A DNA stretch of 64,000 bases from CBDCWQ01 sp965223435 (GTDB lineage Bacteria > Myxococcota > Kuafuiibacteriia > Kuafuiibacteriales > Kuafuiibacteriaceae). Position 1 is the first letter of the stretch, and the number at the start of each line of letters is the position of its first letter. The position numbers were made by a program, and so were the translations under genes. The stretch lies in assembly GCA_965223435.1 (NCBI GenBank), contig CBDCWQ010000023.1, positions 1,426,001 through 1,490,000 on the forward strand, written 5' to 3'. Shown here piece after piece: positions 45,101 through 53,326 of the stretch. Below the pieces are notes generated by a model. It saw only the letters and a program-made list of their open reading frames with translations. It made no database searches and was not told where the DNA came from.

Positions 45101-48100
45101 CCTGACCTTGGCTGGTGCGGATGTCGTGAGGGTGACTGGCGCGTGTCAGGCCCGCCGTGCTCCACCCGGCGGACATCAGCACCGCGGAACGCCCTTGGTC
45201 ATCGGCGACGATGTTTTGATGATCTTTAAGCCCCTCAAGCGATTGATGGTAGCACGCTCGGATCTCAGCCTGGGTTTCTTCGGAGGCGCCCAAAAAGGCG
45301 GGCGAAGCGATGAATACGCCCAAACCGTGCACCACCCAGGCGGTGGCCCCGGTCACGAGCCTGGCGTCTTTCCAGTGATCGTTTTTGGTGTTCCAGGAAA
45401 ACGGCCACCCGAGAATTCGCCTCTGGCCAAGATCCCGGACCGCATGTCGGCAAAGATATTGCGCCATGCCCCGACTCTGGGGCCCGTAGCTTTGCGGTTG
45501 GCGCGCAAGCTGGGCCAGCGCGATGCCCTGCGTATAGGCCCAGACCCGTTCGAACCCCGCCAGGTGTTTGGCGTCACGGTATGAACCCGTTTGCCAAAGC
45601 GACGGATCTAGGAGGCGCGCTCGCTCAGCCCGTCCTTCTTCGTCAAAGACGTCGGGTTCGTACTCGACCTGGTAGTACAAGAGCGGTCCCTCCTCTTCGC
45701 TTTCCTCTGCTTTGAGGAGGTTGTGCCGGGCGAGGATGGCCTTGTAGTAGTTGCCACTGACGTTCCCGGGGATGGTGCTTGCCTCGGATTCGAAAAACGC
45801 CGCGTCAAATGCCTCAAGGGGGTCTGGGTCGGGTGCCGCTGGAGTCAGGTCCGCTGCCCAAACTGGAGATGCCGCGTCTGCCGGTACGTTTGCGAGGGCA
45901 AGTTTCACTTCGTCGAACGTGCCTTCGCCGGTCAAAAAACGGCCGTTTTTGGGAAGCACGGCATGGGCTGCACCGTTTTCTAGCGTGAGTTCGATGGTCT
46001 TCGGAGCGCCGCTTCCCTGAGGGCTCGCCCCTGACACCCGAACGCGGCCCGTCTTATGGACCCTCATGTGAAACTTGTTTTCGGCGGTCACGGCCACCGA
46101 AGCGCTCTTTTGGGTGGGGTGTGGGTTCAAAACGCGAAGGCCGAGTTGAACCGGCTCCACCACCCGTGTGGCCCGCGAAGTGACGATATCGACTCCGGAC
46201 GGATCCGCCGGATCGTTTCGAACCCATGCGGCAAAAAAAAGCTCTTCGTGAGCCGACAACGACGGCCCGGTGAGCGTTGGGCTTGTGTGTGGACCGTGGC
46301 TTTTCGGATGGACGGGCAAGGGCGGTCGAACGCTGATGGCCCTCGGTGGCTCGAAGTCAGCTCCGGCCGTTTTTTGCAAAGCCCGAATTTCGGCGGATGC
46401 GCCTTGCTCCGAAGGGGCATAGTAGAGGATGACGGCGTCCCCCGTAGAGGCCCCGGCCAGCGTGGGCACGTAGCCTCGCGCAAGTGGCCTAGAGGGGCTC
46501 CATGTTGCACCCCTATCCGCGGAATACGCGATGTGGATCGGGTTTTGGCCGGGGATGTTCGGGTCGGTGGAAGGTCCTTTTTCAAAAACCGCAATCATGT
46601 CGCCTTGTGGCGTGGCCGCAATTTGGGGGTGGGACGGTTTGTCGTCAAGGGCGTCTTCGAAATCAGAATGGAGCACCGAGATCTGCCAGTCTTGGGCGAC
46701 GTTGTTTTGCCACTCGCCTTCTTGAAAGTTTCGAAGGGGCCGCCGAGCGACTTTGATGTGATCTTGCTCGTGCCACGTTCCGGCGTAGCGGTACTGGTAC
46801 TGGAATCCGAGGCCCGCGAGGAGATCCTCGTCGCCGGGCTCGTACGCATGCTTCCATGTTTTTCGCCATCCGGTCACCAGCCTAGTGGGCCGCAGGCGCT
46901 GGATAATGGTGGGGTCATACACGGGGTCTTCGACCATGCGCGCCCAGTCGAGATGGGGTACCGGTCGGTTGTCCCACATACGCACCTGGCGACCGACGAC
47001 GACGATTTGGTGATCATCGATGTAAAGAGACGGCTGGTGAACGGTCGCTTCTTCGATACGGTGAACAAAGGGTCCGATCGGTCGACCATCGTCGTCGGGA
47101 TTGGGTTCTTCACTGAGGATATACGACTCTTCACACCAACAGTCGGGACAACGGCACCCTTTTTTGGATGGGGCGTATTGTGCTTGGTAGTGGACAAGCT
47201 CGTCTGCCGGGCTGCGCACCTTGCGATCAAAAACGCTTGAAATCGGGCCTTTTAGGTTTTTGATGTAGCGAACCTTGCCGGCTTCGTTCCAAATCAGATG
47301 ATGATGACCCTCGGGGTCGTAGTCGACATCGATGGATCGCTTCCAGTGTTTGTTGTCTCGAACCAGGACCGGCTGGCCAAAGCTTTGCCCCCCGTCTTTG
47401 CTTTCGAGCGCAAAGACTTGGCTTCGGGGTGAAGCGGCTCCGGCCAAGGTTTCGATCCAAACGAGGGTCAGCTGGTTTTGGTGGGCTTGCAGGGTGAGTT
47501 CAGTCAGGTGCCAGCCCGGTTTTGCTTTCGCCAAAGTACGTGGGGCCCAAAAACTGCCTGGCCGACCGGCCTTGTCGCTCTGAACATAGCGAATGCGTTC
47601 ACGGCCCGGGCCTTGGGCGCTGCCGGGCGCGGAAGCGAGGTAGACGACATGCGCATAGGTGCGGCCTTCACTGGAAGAAAGGGCGGTCTTCGGCGCGGCT
47701 ACGCGTGGGTCCTGGATACCCATTTTTGCCGGCGTCTCGAATGCGCCGGGCAGAGGGGCGGGCGCGGCCTCGAAGGCATCAACGAACACCGGATCCGAGG
47801 GTGTGGATTCGATAGGATGGCCCATCGCGTTTCGCCAAACGGCGGCCACTTGGTAGCGGTACACCCGGTTAAGGTCCGGCACTGGGTCTTGGTATTCGGT
47901 TGAAGCAACTTCGGCGATGGGGGTTCCGTCGCGGTCAATGCGGTAGGACAGTGGCCCCACTTGCTCGGAAGGCACGTCGGGGATCGCCGAGCCATCCACA
48001 AAGAGTTTCGGACCACGCCACCAGAGGCGGACGGTCTTTTGGGCGTGGGTGGCGGCCAACTCCTGTGGGGCTCCAGGACGGTTGGCGGTCTTGACTTCGA

Positions 48101-48707
48101 ACGTTCCCTTGGTCTCGCTGTCCGCCTCGTCTGTTTCGGACCTGGCAGCAAATGTTTCGCGCAGGGGGTGAGCCCAGTAGCCCTCGCCCGGATGAAGCAT
48201 GTCACCAGGTCGCAGTTGCGTATAGCGGTTTTCGTTTGTTTTCCACTGAAGAACCCGCCCGACTTCCGCCCGGTTGTATCGGATTGCTCTCGTAACGCTT
48301 ATCGATTGCCACCCGAGCTCTTGCACCAACAGAGGTTTATTGGGCTTTACGGTCTTTTGAGTCTCAAACGTCAGCCGTCGGGCGACGTCTGACCAAATCC
48401 AGTAGATGTCTTGGCGACCGGAGGGGGCGAAAGGTTCAGTTGTGCGGAGGGCATTCTGTGCGCTCGGCGTTTTTGTGGTCGGCGCGCTCAACGAGCGGGC
48501 CGGCCAAAAGGAGAGCCGCGGTTCCTCTGTCACCTCCTCAATGGAGCGCGGTGGCGCGCCCGTCAAACTCTTCAGGTTCCACCCACGGGCCAGCCGAATG
48601 GTCGTCGTTTGCCCCGATGTTTGAGCGAGGGCAGCGGGGCTCTCAAACAGCGAGCAGGCAAGGAGTGTGGCAAGAAAAAGGCTTTGGATGGTGGTCTTAA
48701 GGGTCAT
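39171..48707 (-). CDS. Giant secreted protein of about 3,178 residues
   Basis: The ATG at 48707 is chosen because MTLKTTIQSLFLATLLACSL and AALAQ form a signal peptide; the frame runs 19 codons further. Residues about 30-190 are a domain starting with IRLARGWNLKSL and ending in GEGYWAHPL; about 200-310 looks fibronectin III-like (PGAPQELAATHAQKTVRLWW); about 330-900 looks like a sialidase-type propeller with Asp-box-like SKDGGQSFG and SADRGATWS and a cysteine cluster (CRCPDCWCEE). The remaining two-thirds is mainly helical (SAIDNCSWLALSVDYDALKA; GTHYFQNAFRDPYIQPSELQ) with interspersed beta modules. I see no membrane segment or sorting tail. I do not recognise the family; adhesion or extracellular hydrolysis is possible. 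It is 240 bp from the LamG gene on the same strand. Confidence 0.8.
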   Translation of the reverse strand: MTLKTTIQSLFLATLLACSLFESPAALAQTSGQTTTIRLARGWNLKSLTGAPPRSIEEVTEEPRLSFWPARSLSAPTTKTPSAQNALRTTEPFAPSGRQDIYWIWSDVARRLTFETQKTVKPNKPLLVQELGWQSISVTRAIRYNRAEVGRVLQWKTNENRYTQLRPGDMLHPGEGYWAHPLRETFAARSETDEADSETKGTFEVKTANRPGAPQELAATHAQKTVRLWWRGPKLFVDGSAIPDVPSEQVGPLSYRIDRDGTPIAEVASTEYQDPVPDLNRVYRYQVAAVWRNAMGHPIESTPSDPVFVDAFEAAPAPLPGAFETPAKMGIQDPRVAAPKTALSSSEGRTYAHVVYLASAPGSAQGPGRERIRYVQSDKAGRPGSFWAPRTLAKAKPGWHLTELTLQAHQNQLTLVWIETLAGAASPRSQVFALESKDGGQSFGQPVLVRDNKHWKRSIDVDYDPEGHHHLIWNEAGKVRYIKNLKGPISSVFDRKVRSPADELVHYQAQYAPSKKGCRCPDCWCEESYILSEEPNPDDDGRPIGPFVHRIEEATVHQPSLYIDDHQIVVVGRQVRMWDNRPVPHLDWARMVEDPVYDPTIIQRLRPTRLVTGWRKTWKHAYEPGDEDLLAGLGFQYQYRYAGTWHEQDHIKVARRPLRNFQEGEWQNNVAQDWQISVLHSDFEDALDDKPSHPQIAATPQGDMIAVFEKGPSTDPNIPGQNPIHIAYSADRGATWSPSRPLARGYVPTLAGASTGDAVILYYAPSEQGASAEIRALQKTAGADFEPPRAISVRPPLPVHPKSHGPHTSPTLTGPSLSAHEELFFAAWVRNDPADPSGVDIVTSRATRVVEPVQLGLRVLNPHPTQKSASVAVTAENKFHMRVHKTGRVRVSGASPQGSGAPKTIELTLENGAAHAVLPKNGRFLTGEGTFDEVKLALANVPADAASPVWAADLTPAAPDPDPLEAFDAAFFESEASTIPGNVSGNYYKAILARHNLLKAEESEEEGPLLYYQVEYEPDVFDEEGRAERARLLDPSLWQTGSYRDAKHLAGFERVWAYTQGIALAQLARQPQSYGPQSRGMAQYLCRHAVRDLGQRRILGWPFSWNTKNDHWKDARLVTGATAWVVHGLGVFIASPAFLGASEETQAEIRACYHQSLEGLKDHQNIVADDQGRSAVLMSAGWSTAGLTRASHPHDIRTSQGQALTGNPQERWAYYTVLDAIGYEEFAPTPIKVCIQSPTANCDGLGTQDPAWQSKEIDQESHWRAMKARVRAENVVTEHNLDVLAVLNSALKQAHKLGPADAQARRAWETELTTWRDRLRDGVFYFLWDDEGWKEEFVEGLQAHNDDLPLRPLTERQAAGLAARQIQMEEALDSGDLGRVITGGTFDSNPTEGLAFSPSPHSAIDNCSWLALSVDYDALKAAPLGKDSEYRTRLATCLRYTVIQYVKELPFGDDGCDPRRASCPIQKTYLGTHYFQNAFRDPYIQPSELQASSYHLEATMGLIMGLNRFARAYPDHPSSPAFIEQAQHLWASAQSFVRDHGFVYSSQRIQDLSAVLASSTAMIWFIDTHDDFERSNNHLDRPIKPYDLISDSRVVSRAYVEQALKRFEDAQATGWVEQEGGLETTWGGRPTTDGPGEPRLISGRVTLPLDANPNAHVVKLSSPMDLEWSTARLPPAVDLTGFQTSPEPAVTDRAYRWYAPINTAHISVSFDRVEEFLRTRVHFVGQVDAEDKDQLLVRIGLLTSPEPGHFEGLKAYGDKTTEWILGIAPLEEDGSFTLSLREEPIKDLLYHSIPVARLIRRQDGAQLAVTSPRPSQPGGHPESFLGQTFVGEKSHFHLHGPTPGEARLVEEAPLFRLRSGLTTRGTPRPYSIVAEQAMAVMVLSNRPEPKLAEPWARELLAMRSFETQHGSSKPDFPYARLLDTHESIDLHWQGIQERMLCHYALAWFLHRNPTSVLKEEILTALRDGINALFIDFFDGNPGPLSGLFRDLDRPVATLENNLIAYFALTLTRKLLVQAGEDVPWHPELEALTLRLQEMCGMGSDAPPTSFVSEGEGRYHSGEGVHKDCALFAWHTGDHQDAARLLDRSAHLTDADDAYGRPTPKPVALWAPKGSPLADREAPEESPLGTRDASTYWFHWFRLRALLAHRALAPLDPRQAQIASVDYVDYDNVPRSPRRTQVDLPDALTALLFDNPQGIFGVFAPPATDVQTDGIHQPRVLDEHLGRVKNELANRSLDVVSMLLSSSFTEHRFDAILAEWIALEIVHQRIAAEGPDYTVDETLRAFEHTVSQNLCDPNLLVHQASFTFAEVLGMDCKAAQPIVRRLFKARGSLGEGTWTTTFRGDLSPGRLHDLVHAVVHPPSQDKGLMSGDTELGALGLAAAPPLSLPSAPSVAEVQDGLRQRLTQAIERALESAVTDTPPVHFALDGMDPIEVFHASSPTYWARSAVELRAVLSPAYREKVVFTVEGKPTAAPAFPLDPIHSKNVRLFRRWLNTLAGGDLQRLADDARVYPSRHARWLTMLHRILRTGVFPRARFEALTEALEINTRGPVTPKFHLEEGPFSHPESAPADAVAERPQPDVGQDFFHRVVHLGERTTDERDHVVEAGAGKVILKSKAPSRLTKTALRALDELLTLPSGVAVTAVAMAHGAGYLTTAEVDIGLETILIGGTPPPEGHWSEVGVVVAQDLLEPPLEAYLKDEDNIRNQVPIYPSLRSIDEIAQAPKQAFDDTRVYYIQVERWAGNESPLADYQPLNPSPGTLWKVFALNTERSRHDLWEAFLNNHPVWKQPAIAPITEALPPEIQPGWDALVKSAFIDGLTLEALQGELERDNGPVTERVVAIGAQSTGGNLDPIEFEYQGYDATRGAMSLRASRALTTDDMLLFFCATDPNHLKDENVRTWIFSILRSHNPSHVLGPIVLASQKDDSGNKKSKNQHLPIFDQIGPIALNKDLYCKHVLVPRSQWVPLASVFTLLAMRASGIDVLTWLDEVPHNLYLTVFGDPRATTKLVKRVLAITGTPSLKQVPHDELRRILFDLTQGITLEKLDVLPATTISEAFRIPVSHRNVKAVWDDKRKRVVITLDKIPEGPIQVFGYLKRGDAIVDFHPLKVPSEDNEYLPDWDEGVLGEEIIVPLRSKRLLDSIDSGLQNERLFVRIESTGADGVLTEEAHVETKSRLSSK

Positions 48708-49084
48708 GGGTACTCGGTTCCCGTCTAGCGCCAGCCGCGCCCTGTTCCCCATACCCGTGGCCATAAGATACGAGCAAGCAAATCCGGGTTGCGATGGTGG
48801 TTTCGATCGTTGGCTATCGCTAACCCTTTACAGGACCGCGTCAGCAGTAGATCTGCGGGCCGAATCCAGCGTTCGCGTGGGTTGCGGTATTTGTGAGGCG
48901 CAAGGTCGACGCAACGGATTCGTGAGTGATACCCTGGATCACTTCACAGCCACGCGTCAGCGGTTGATGCACGTCGCTTCGGTCACCGCCCATTCGGCCT
49001 TACGGTGACCGGCCCACCCGTGGACCCTCGGTTCACACGCAAGTCAGGCGGTCCATCCTTGGCGCACGCAAGTGAGCCGAGGGA
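48708..49084. other. Intergenic region with inverted repeat
   Basis: This 377-bp gap lies upstream of the giant secreted-protein gene and downstream of the zinc-ribbon gene. I see no convincing coding frame. A perfect 8-bp inverted repeat, GGTCACCG at 48981-48988 and CGGTGACC at 49003-49010, has a 14-nt spacer; it lies about 75 nt beyond the zinc-ribbon stop and may end that transcript. It has no T-run. Confidence 0.5.
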
Positions 49085-49576
49085 TTAATCCGAACTTTCG
49101 GCCATCTGGTCGTGGGCCAAAAGGAGTCGCGCGCGTTCTTTGAGTGCTTTGCTGGGGGGTGCGCTGGAGGCGTCTTTTGTGAGCGCCACAAGGTTCGCAA
49201 TGATGATTACAGGCGTGACAATCAACCCGAACGGGAATCCCCACCATCCCAGAACCGAGGAGGCCAAGAGGTCGATGATCTGGTTTTTGCGCCCACAGCT
49301 TTTGCAGCAAAGGAGAGGCTTTTCTTTCCAACTCGTAATGATGACCAAAGAGTACACGAAGTATGACTTGTAGATTTCTACACCCGTGCGTTTGTTGCAA
49401 ACGGGGCATTCGCTTAGACGAATCTCATGCGCCAACTGATCCACACGCCCGTCCTCAATCGTATCACCGATTCGTCCGAGCTTGTCTGCGTCGTAGCAGC
49501 TTTGATTGCAGTATCGTCTTTGGCCCGATTTCTTGCCACCTAGGAGAATGGTTCTTCTACATGTTGCGCACGCCAC
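49085..49576 (-). CDS. Zinc-ribbon membrane protein of unknown function
   Basis: 163 residues. Four cysteine pairs (CATC at the N-terminus, CNQSC, CPVC, and LCCKSC) give two to three zinc-ribbon-like sites: MACATCRRTI with YCNQSCYDADK, then ECPVCNKRTGVEI with LLCCKSCGRK. One or two hydrophobic helices follow (LGWWGFPFGLIVTPVIIIAN), so it is a membrane protein with its cysteine-rich head in the cytoplasm. Similar short proteins are commonly annotated as unknown. It is the last gene of its strand before a 377-bp gap and is followed upstream by a candidate terminator for ppk. Confidence 0.72.
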   Translation of the reverse strand: MACATCRRTILLGGKKSGQRRYCNQSCYDADKLGRIGDTIEDGRVDQLAHEIRLSECPVCNKRTGVEIYKSYFVYSLVIITSWKEKPLLCCKSCGRKNQIIDLLASSVLGWWGFPFGLIVTPVIIIANLVALTKDASSAPPSKALKERARLLLAHDQMAESSD

Positions 49577-49620
49577 TGGTTTGTTTCCTGAACTTAGATC
49601 CGTAGCACGGCGTGTTGTGG

Positions 49621-49650
49621 CAAAAAAGGCCGGCCCCCGGGGGGCCCGGT
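49621..49650 (-). terminator. GC-rich hairpin with T-run after ppk
   Basis: On the minus strand the sequence reads as a GC-rich inverted repeat (CCGGGCC and GGGGGCCGG halves within 49628-49649), followed by a run of six T residues (complement of A at 49622-49627). It is about 120 nt beyond the ppk stop and points to rho-independent termination of that transcript. Confidence 0.6.
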
Positions 49651-49767
49651 CTCTTGCATTATTGGGCTCCGTTTTTGTGGCCTTGTACCCGTTTTGTCTA
49701 CCCGGCGCGACATGGTCGTCGATGACGAGGTGTGCTCACGAAGGCCGGGCTCTGAACCCCGACGGGT

Positions 49768-51921
49768 TCACTTGGTGTACTTTTTCTTTTCTTTTCTCTT
49801 TTTTCTTTTTCTCAGTTTTGCGCCGGCCCGTTCCCGCGCCAGCTGAATGAAACGCTCTTGGGCCCTTATTCGTTTCGCGCCGGAGGTTTTGACCCGCTTG
49901 TGGGCACCGCTGGGTTGGAGAATAGACGACTTACAGTTGTCACTCAGTTCGATGCCGAGGATTTCGTCTACGATTCGGCGCTTGAGGGCGCGGTCTTCGA
50001 TGGGGATCATGACTTCTATCCGGCGGTCGAAGTTGCGCGGCATCATATCGGTGCTGGTGATGAACACATCTTCTTGGCCTTCGTGGGAGAAGCTCAGTAT
50101 TCGGGAGTGCTCCAAAAACCGATCCACAACGGTTCGGACCTCGATGCGGTCGCTGACACCGGGGACGCCCATGCGAAGCGTGCATGGCCCACGAATGAGG
50201 AGGATGACCTCCACGCCCGCTTGGGACGCTTTGCAAAGAGCGTGAATGATCTCGGGATCGATCAACGCGTTGGATTTGAGGATGATCTTGGCCTCTTGGC
50301 CTTGTTCGGCGACCGAATGCTCCCGTTCGATGAGGTCGAGTATCGCCTTGCGAAGCCCAAGGGGGGCGACCAAAAGTTTTTTCCAGGCCGGCGGTTCCGA
50401 GTATCCAGTCAACAGGTTGAAAAGGGCTGAGATGTCGCCGCAGATCGCGTCGCGTGCGGTAAAGTATGAGAGGTCGGAGTAGATGGTTGCGGTTTCTTCG
50501 TTGTAGTTTCCGGTTCCTAGATGAACGTATCGTCGGGTTCCGTCTGGCTCTCTTCTGACGATTAAGGTGACTTTGCAGTGGGTCTTGAGCCCGATCATGC
50601 CATACACCACGTGCACGCCGGATTTTTCGAGAATACGGGCCCACTCCACGTTGATTTCTTCGTCGAAGCGCGCCTTGAGTTCCACGAGCGCGGTGACGTG
50701 TTTGCCGTTTTCTGCTGCGCGAACCAGCGATCGCAGTATGGGCGAGTCGCGGTTCATCCGGTATAGCGTCTGTTTGATGGCCAAAACCGCAGGATCGAGC
50801 GCGGCCTGCTCCAAAAGTTCTACTACGGGCTCGTAGGACTCATAGGGGTGGTGCAGAAGAATGTCCTTTTTGTGGATTTGGGCAAAAAGCTCTTCTGGGT
50901 CTCGAAGGAGGGGGCCTACAACGGGCTGGAAGGCCTCATCACGAAGGTCCGGTCGCCCGAGGTCTTGAGTCAGTTCGGTCAGATCGGCGAGCGCCAGGGG
51001 CCCGCGATGCAACTGCACGTCTTGAGCCGTCAGCTCCAAGGTGGTGCTCAGTCGCGACACCAATTCGGGCGTTGCCCGGGCACCGAGCTCTAGACACACG
51101 GCATCCAGCTGCCAGCGGCGTTCGAGCTCCTTTTGCACCAATTCCAAAAGATCCTCTTGTTCGTCTTCATCAAAGAGCAGATCCCAGTTGCGAATGACTC
51201 GGAAAGGAACACACTCAAGAATCTTCATGCCTGGAAAGACCGTGGCCACATGGGCGCTGATGAGATCTTCCATGAATACGACGGCCAAATCTCCCTTGAG
51301 AGGCACGTCGACGAATCGCGGGAGCATTTTGGGGACTTGAATGACCGCCAAGAGCGGAAAGGTTTCGAGTGAGCTCTTTTCCGGAAGGAGGTGAACGGCA
51401 ACGTTTAGGGAACGGTTTTTGAGGAACGGAAACGGATGGCCGGGATCGACGGCCAAAGGGGTCAGCATGGGAAAGATTTGATGCTTAAAAACGGGTTCCA
51501 GGTCTTTTTTGATAGCAATGGGGAGGTCCGCGACCCGCAGGATATGAATGCCTTCTTTTTTGAGCTTTGGCAGAAGCTCCTCAAGCAAGATTCGTTCTTG
51601 CTCGGCCCGCTGGGCCGACACCCGCACCGATATGGAGGCCAGCTGATCCTTGGGGAGCATGCCATCCGGCCCCGTTTCGAGGACATCGTTTTTGACCTGC
51701 TGTTTCAGCCCAGCGACCCGCACCATGAAAAACTCGTCCAGGTTTGCGCTGACGATGGACACAAATTTCAGGCGCTCAAGAAGGGGGACGGCCGCATCGC
51801 TCGCTTCTTGAAGGATTCGCTGATTGAACTCCAAGAACGAGAGCTCTCGATTCACGAATACGGAGGGGTCGACGTGTCCTCTGCGTTTGGTTTCGACGGA
51901 CTTGAGCGATCGGCGGGCCAC
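49768..51921 (-). CDS. ppk: Polyphosphate kinase 1
   Basis: 717 residues, the usual length for PPK1. N-terminal FVNRELSFLEFNQRILQEA and SIVSANLDEFFMVRVAGLK match the PPK N-domain; the catalytic PLD-like domains carry ALVELKARFDEEINVEWA, KTHCKVTLIVRREPDG, and the autophosphorylated-histidine region YVHLGTGNYNEETATIYSD; a second active-site stretch is HEGQEDVFITSTDMMPRNFD followed by RRIEVMIPIED. The enzyme reversibly polymerises the gamma-phosphate of ATP into polyphosphate. The extreme C-terminus is lysine-rich (KKRKKRKEKKKYTK). No ppx exopolyphosphatase is adjacent. Confidence 0.96.
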   Translation of the reverse strand: MARRSLKSVETKRRGHVDPSVFVNRELSFLEFNQRILQEASDAAVPLLERLKFVSIVSANLDEFFMVRVAGLKQQVKNDVLETGPDGMLPKDQLASISVRVSAQRAEQERILLEELLPKLKKEGIHILRVADLPIAIKKDLEPVFKHQIFPMLTPLAVDPGHPFPFLKNRSLNVAVHLLPEKSSLETFPLLAVIQVPKMLPRFVDVPLKGDLAVVFMEDLISAHVATVFPGMKILECVPFRVIRNWDLLFDEDEQEDLLELVQKELERRWQLDAVCLELGARATPELVSRLSTTLELTAQDVQLHRGPLALADLTELTQDLGRPDLRDEAFQPVVGPLLRDPEELFAQIHKKDILLHHPYESYEPVVELLEQAALDPAVLAIKQTLYRMNRDSPILRSLVRAAENGKHVTALVELKARFDEEINVEWARILEKSGVHVVYGMIGLKTHCKVTLIVRREPDGTRRYVHLGTGNYNEETATIYSDLSYFTARDAICGDISALFNLLTGYSEPPAWKKLLVAPLGLRKAILDLIEREHSVAEQGQEAKIILKSNALIDPEIIHALCKASQAGVEVILLIRGPCTLRMGVPGVSDRIEVRTVVDRFLEHSRILSFSHEGQEDVFITSTDMMPRNFDRRIEVMIPIEDRALKRRIVDEILGIELSDNCKSSILQPSGAHKRVKTSGAKRIRAQERFIQLARERAGAKLRKRKKRKEKKKYTK

Positions 51922-52278
51922 GGGTGGTCTTCGAGCTTACGTCCGGACCCCGCAGAGTTCAAAAGAGCGGACGGTCCGTCACCGAAGATGCGCGGATCGC
52001 CGCTTCGACAAAGACGCCATGAGCGGCGCTGGGATCCGGCGGGTGTCCCAAGTGGGGGGCTTTCGGGGGGGCGGCTACGCTTAGGGCCGGGCGCCCTCGG
52101 GCCGCGAAAAGAGTCCCCGGGGCCTCCTGTTCGGGTTTTCCGAAGAGAGAGACGGGCGCGCCAGGGGCCGCGAAAGCCCAAGAAATGGGGGATGAGCGTG
52201 TGAATATGGGTCTTTTGGGCCTCAATGTGCTGGAAGTATCGTTGACTGGGCCAGGAGGCGCGCATAGAAACCTGAGCC

Positions 52279-53313
52279 ATGATTGTGGATCTGCAGGTTA
52301 ACCTTGAAACAGAATCAGGGGCTCCGGTGGAGCCGGACGTCTTGATTCGGGGTGCGAAGGAAGCGGGCCTGGACGGGCTCGTGCTCACCCAAGAGGGCGC
52401 ATTTTGCCCCGATACCGGCGCCTACCGCGACGCCGGTCGGCCAGAGGGCGTTTCGGTGTTTGCGGGCGCCAAGATTCCCACCAATCACGGCATCATCCTC
52501 TGCATCTTCCCTGAGGAGAAACCATCGTTGTCCGACGATTGGGCCGAGCAGGAAGAGGGCGTTTACGACGCCCAATCGGTGATCGAAGCCGTCGAAGAGC
52601 GAGGCGGGGTCACTGTCGCGCTTCGACCCTACGATCGCGAAGTGGCGCACCCGATGGGGGACCACTTGTTTTCATTGCAGGGTTTGTCGGCGTGCGAGGT
52701 CCAGAATACCCAGGTGGCAGAAATTGCCAATGACCTTGCCCTCGAGGCCGCGTCCAACATGGAGCTCCCCTGCGTGGGCACCAGCTGTGCGGCCGGAGCC
52801 GATGGGCTCGGAACCTCCGCGACTTTGCTTCGTACCCCGGTCGAATCGGAGTCGGAGCTGTGTGAACTCATTCGCAACGGAGATTGCTGGCCCCTGACTT
52901 TCTCCACCGAAGCGCCACCGCCGAGCGAGTCTCGTCCGTCACGCGGCGGTCGCGGCCGCCGGGGTGGTCGCGATGGCGGCGCTTCTTCCGGAAGAGGGCG
53001 CCGCGGAGGCGGAGGCGGAGGCGATCGCCGTGGCGGCGGGCGTCGAGGCCGGGGTGAAAGGTCTGGCGGAAATATGGACCACGACGACGGCGGTCGCTCA
53101 CGGCGCCGAGGCCGACGTCGACGCCGCAATGGTCCGACCCCCGACGACGTGGGGAACCGCGCACCGCGGGCGCCGCGGTCGGTCGATGAAGATTTCGGCA
53201 ATCGCGTGCCCAAAAACGAGGCCAATCTCCCTGAAGACATTGGCAACCGCTTGGCCCCCGGAGAGCGCTCCCCCTACCGTGTCGACGGCCAAGACGGCGA
53301 AGGCAACAACTGA
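52279..53313 (+). CDS. Degenerate PHP-domain protein with RGG-rich tail
   Basis: 344 residues. The N-terminal 215 residues have a PHP fold: MIVDLQVNLETESGAPVEPD, KEAGLDGLVLTQEG and FAGAKIPTNHGIILCIF. But the metal motifs DLHxHT and TDH read DLQVNL and TQE, so the usual His ligands are absent and enzymatic activity is doubtful. Residues about 218-300 are a low-complexity RGG/RG tail (GGRGRRGGRDGG; GRGRRGGGGGGDRRGGGRRG), typical of RNA-binding or condensate-forming proteins. The end has three spaced DxGNR repeats (DVGNRAPR, DFGNRVPK, DIGNRLAP). I do not know a function; RNA association is inferred from the tail only. It is convergent with PrkA. Confidence 0.78.
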   Translation: MIVDLQVNLETESGAPVEPDVLIRGAKEAGLDGLVLTQEGAFCPDTGAYRDAGRPEGVSVFAGAKIPTNHGIILCIFPEEKPSLSDDWAEQEEGVYDAQSVIEAVEERGGVTVALRPYDREVAHPMGDHLFSLQGLSACEVQNTQVAEIANDLALEAASNMELPCVGTSCAAGADGLGTSATLLRTPVESESELCELIRNGDCWPLTFSTEAPPPSESRPSRGGRGRRGGRDGGASSGRGRRGGGGGGDRRGGGRRGRGERSGGNMDHDDGGRSRRRGRRRRRNGPTPDDVGNRAPRAPRSVDEDFGNRVPKNEANLPEDIGNRLAPGERSPYRVDGQDGEGNN

Positions 53314-53326
53314 TTTGCTGTTCCTG

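Noticed and set aside
46056..47240. 394-codon plus-strand frame inside the giant secreted-protein gene.
   Set aside because: Antisense shadow; composition is Gly/Arg/Val rich without domain signals, while the minus frame reads through 9.5 kb.
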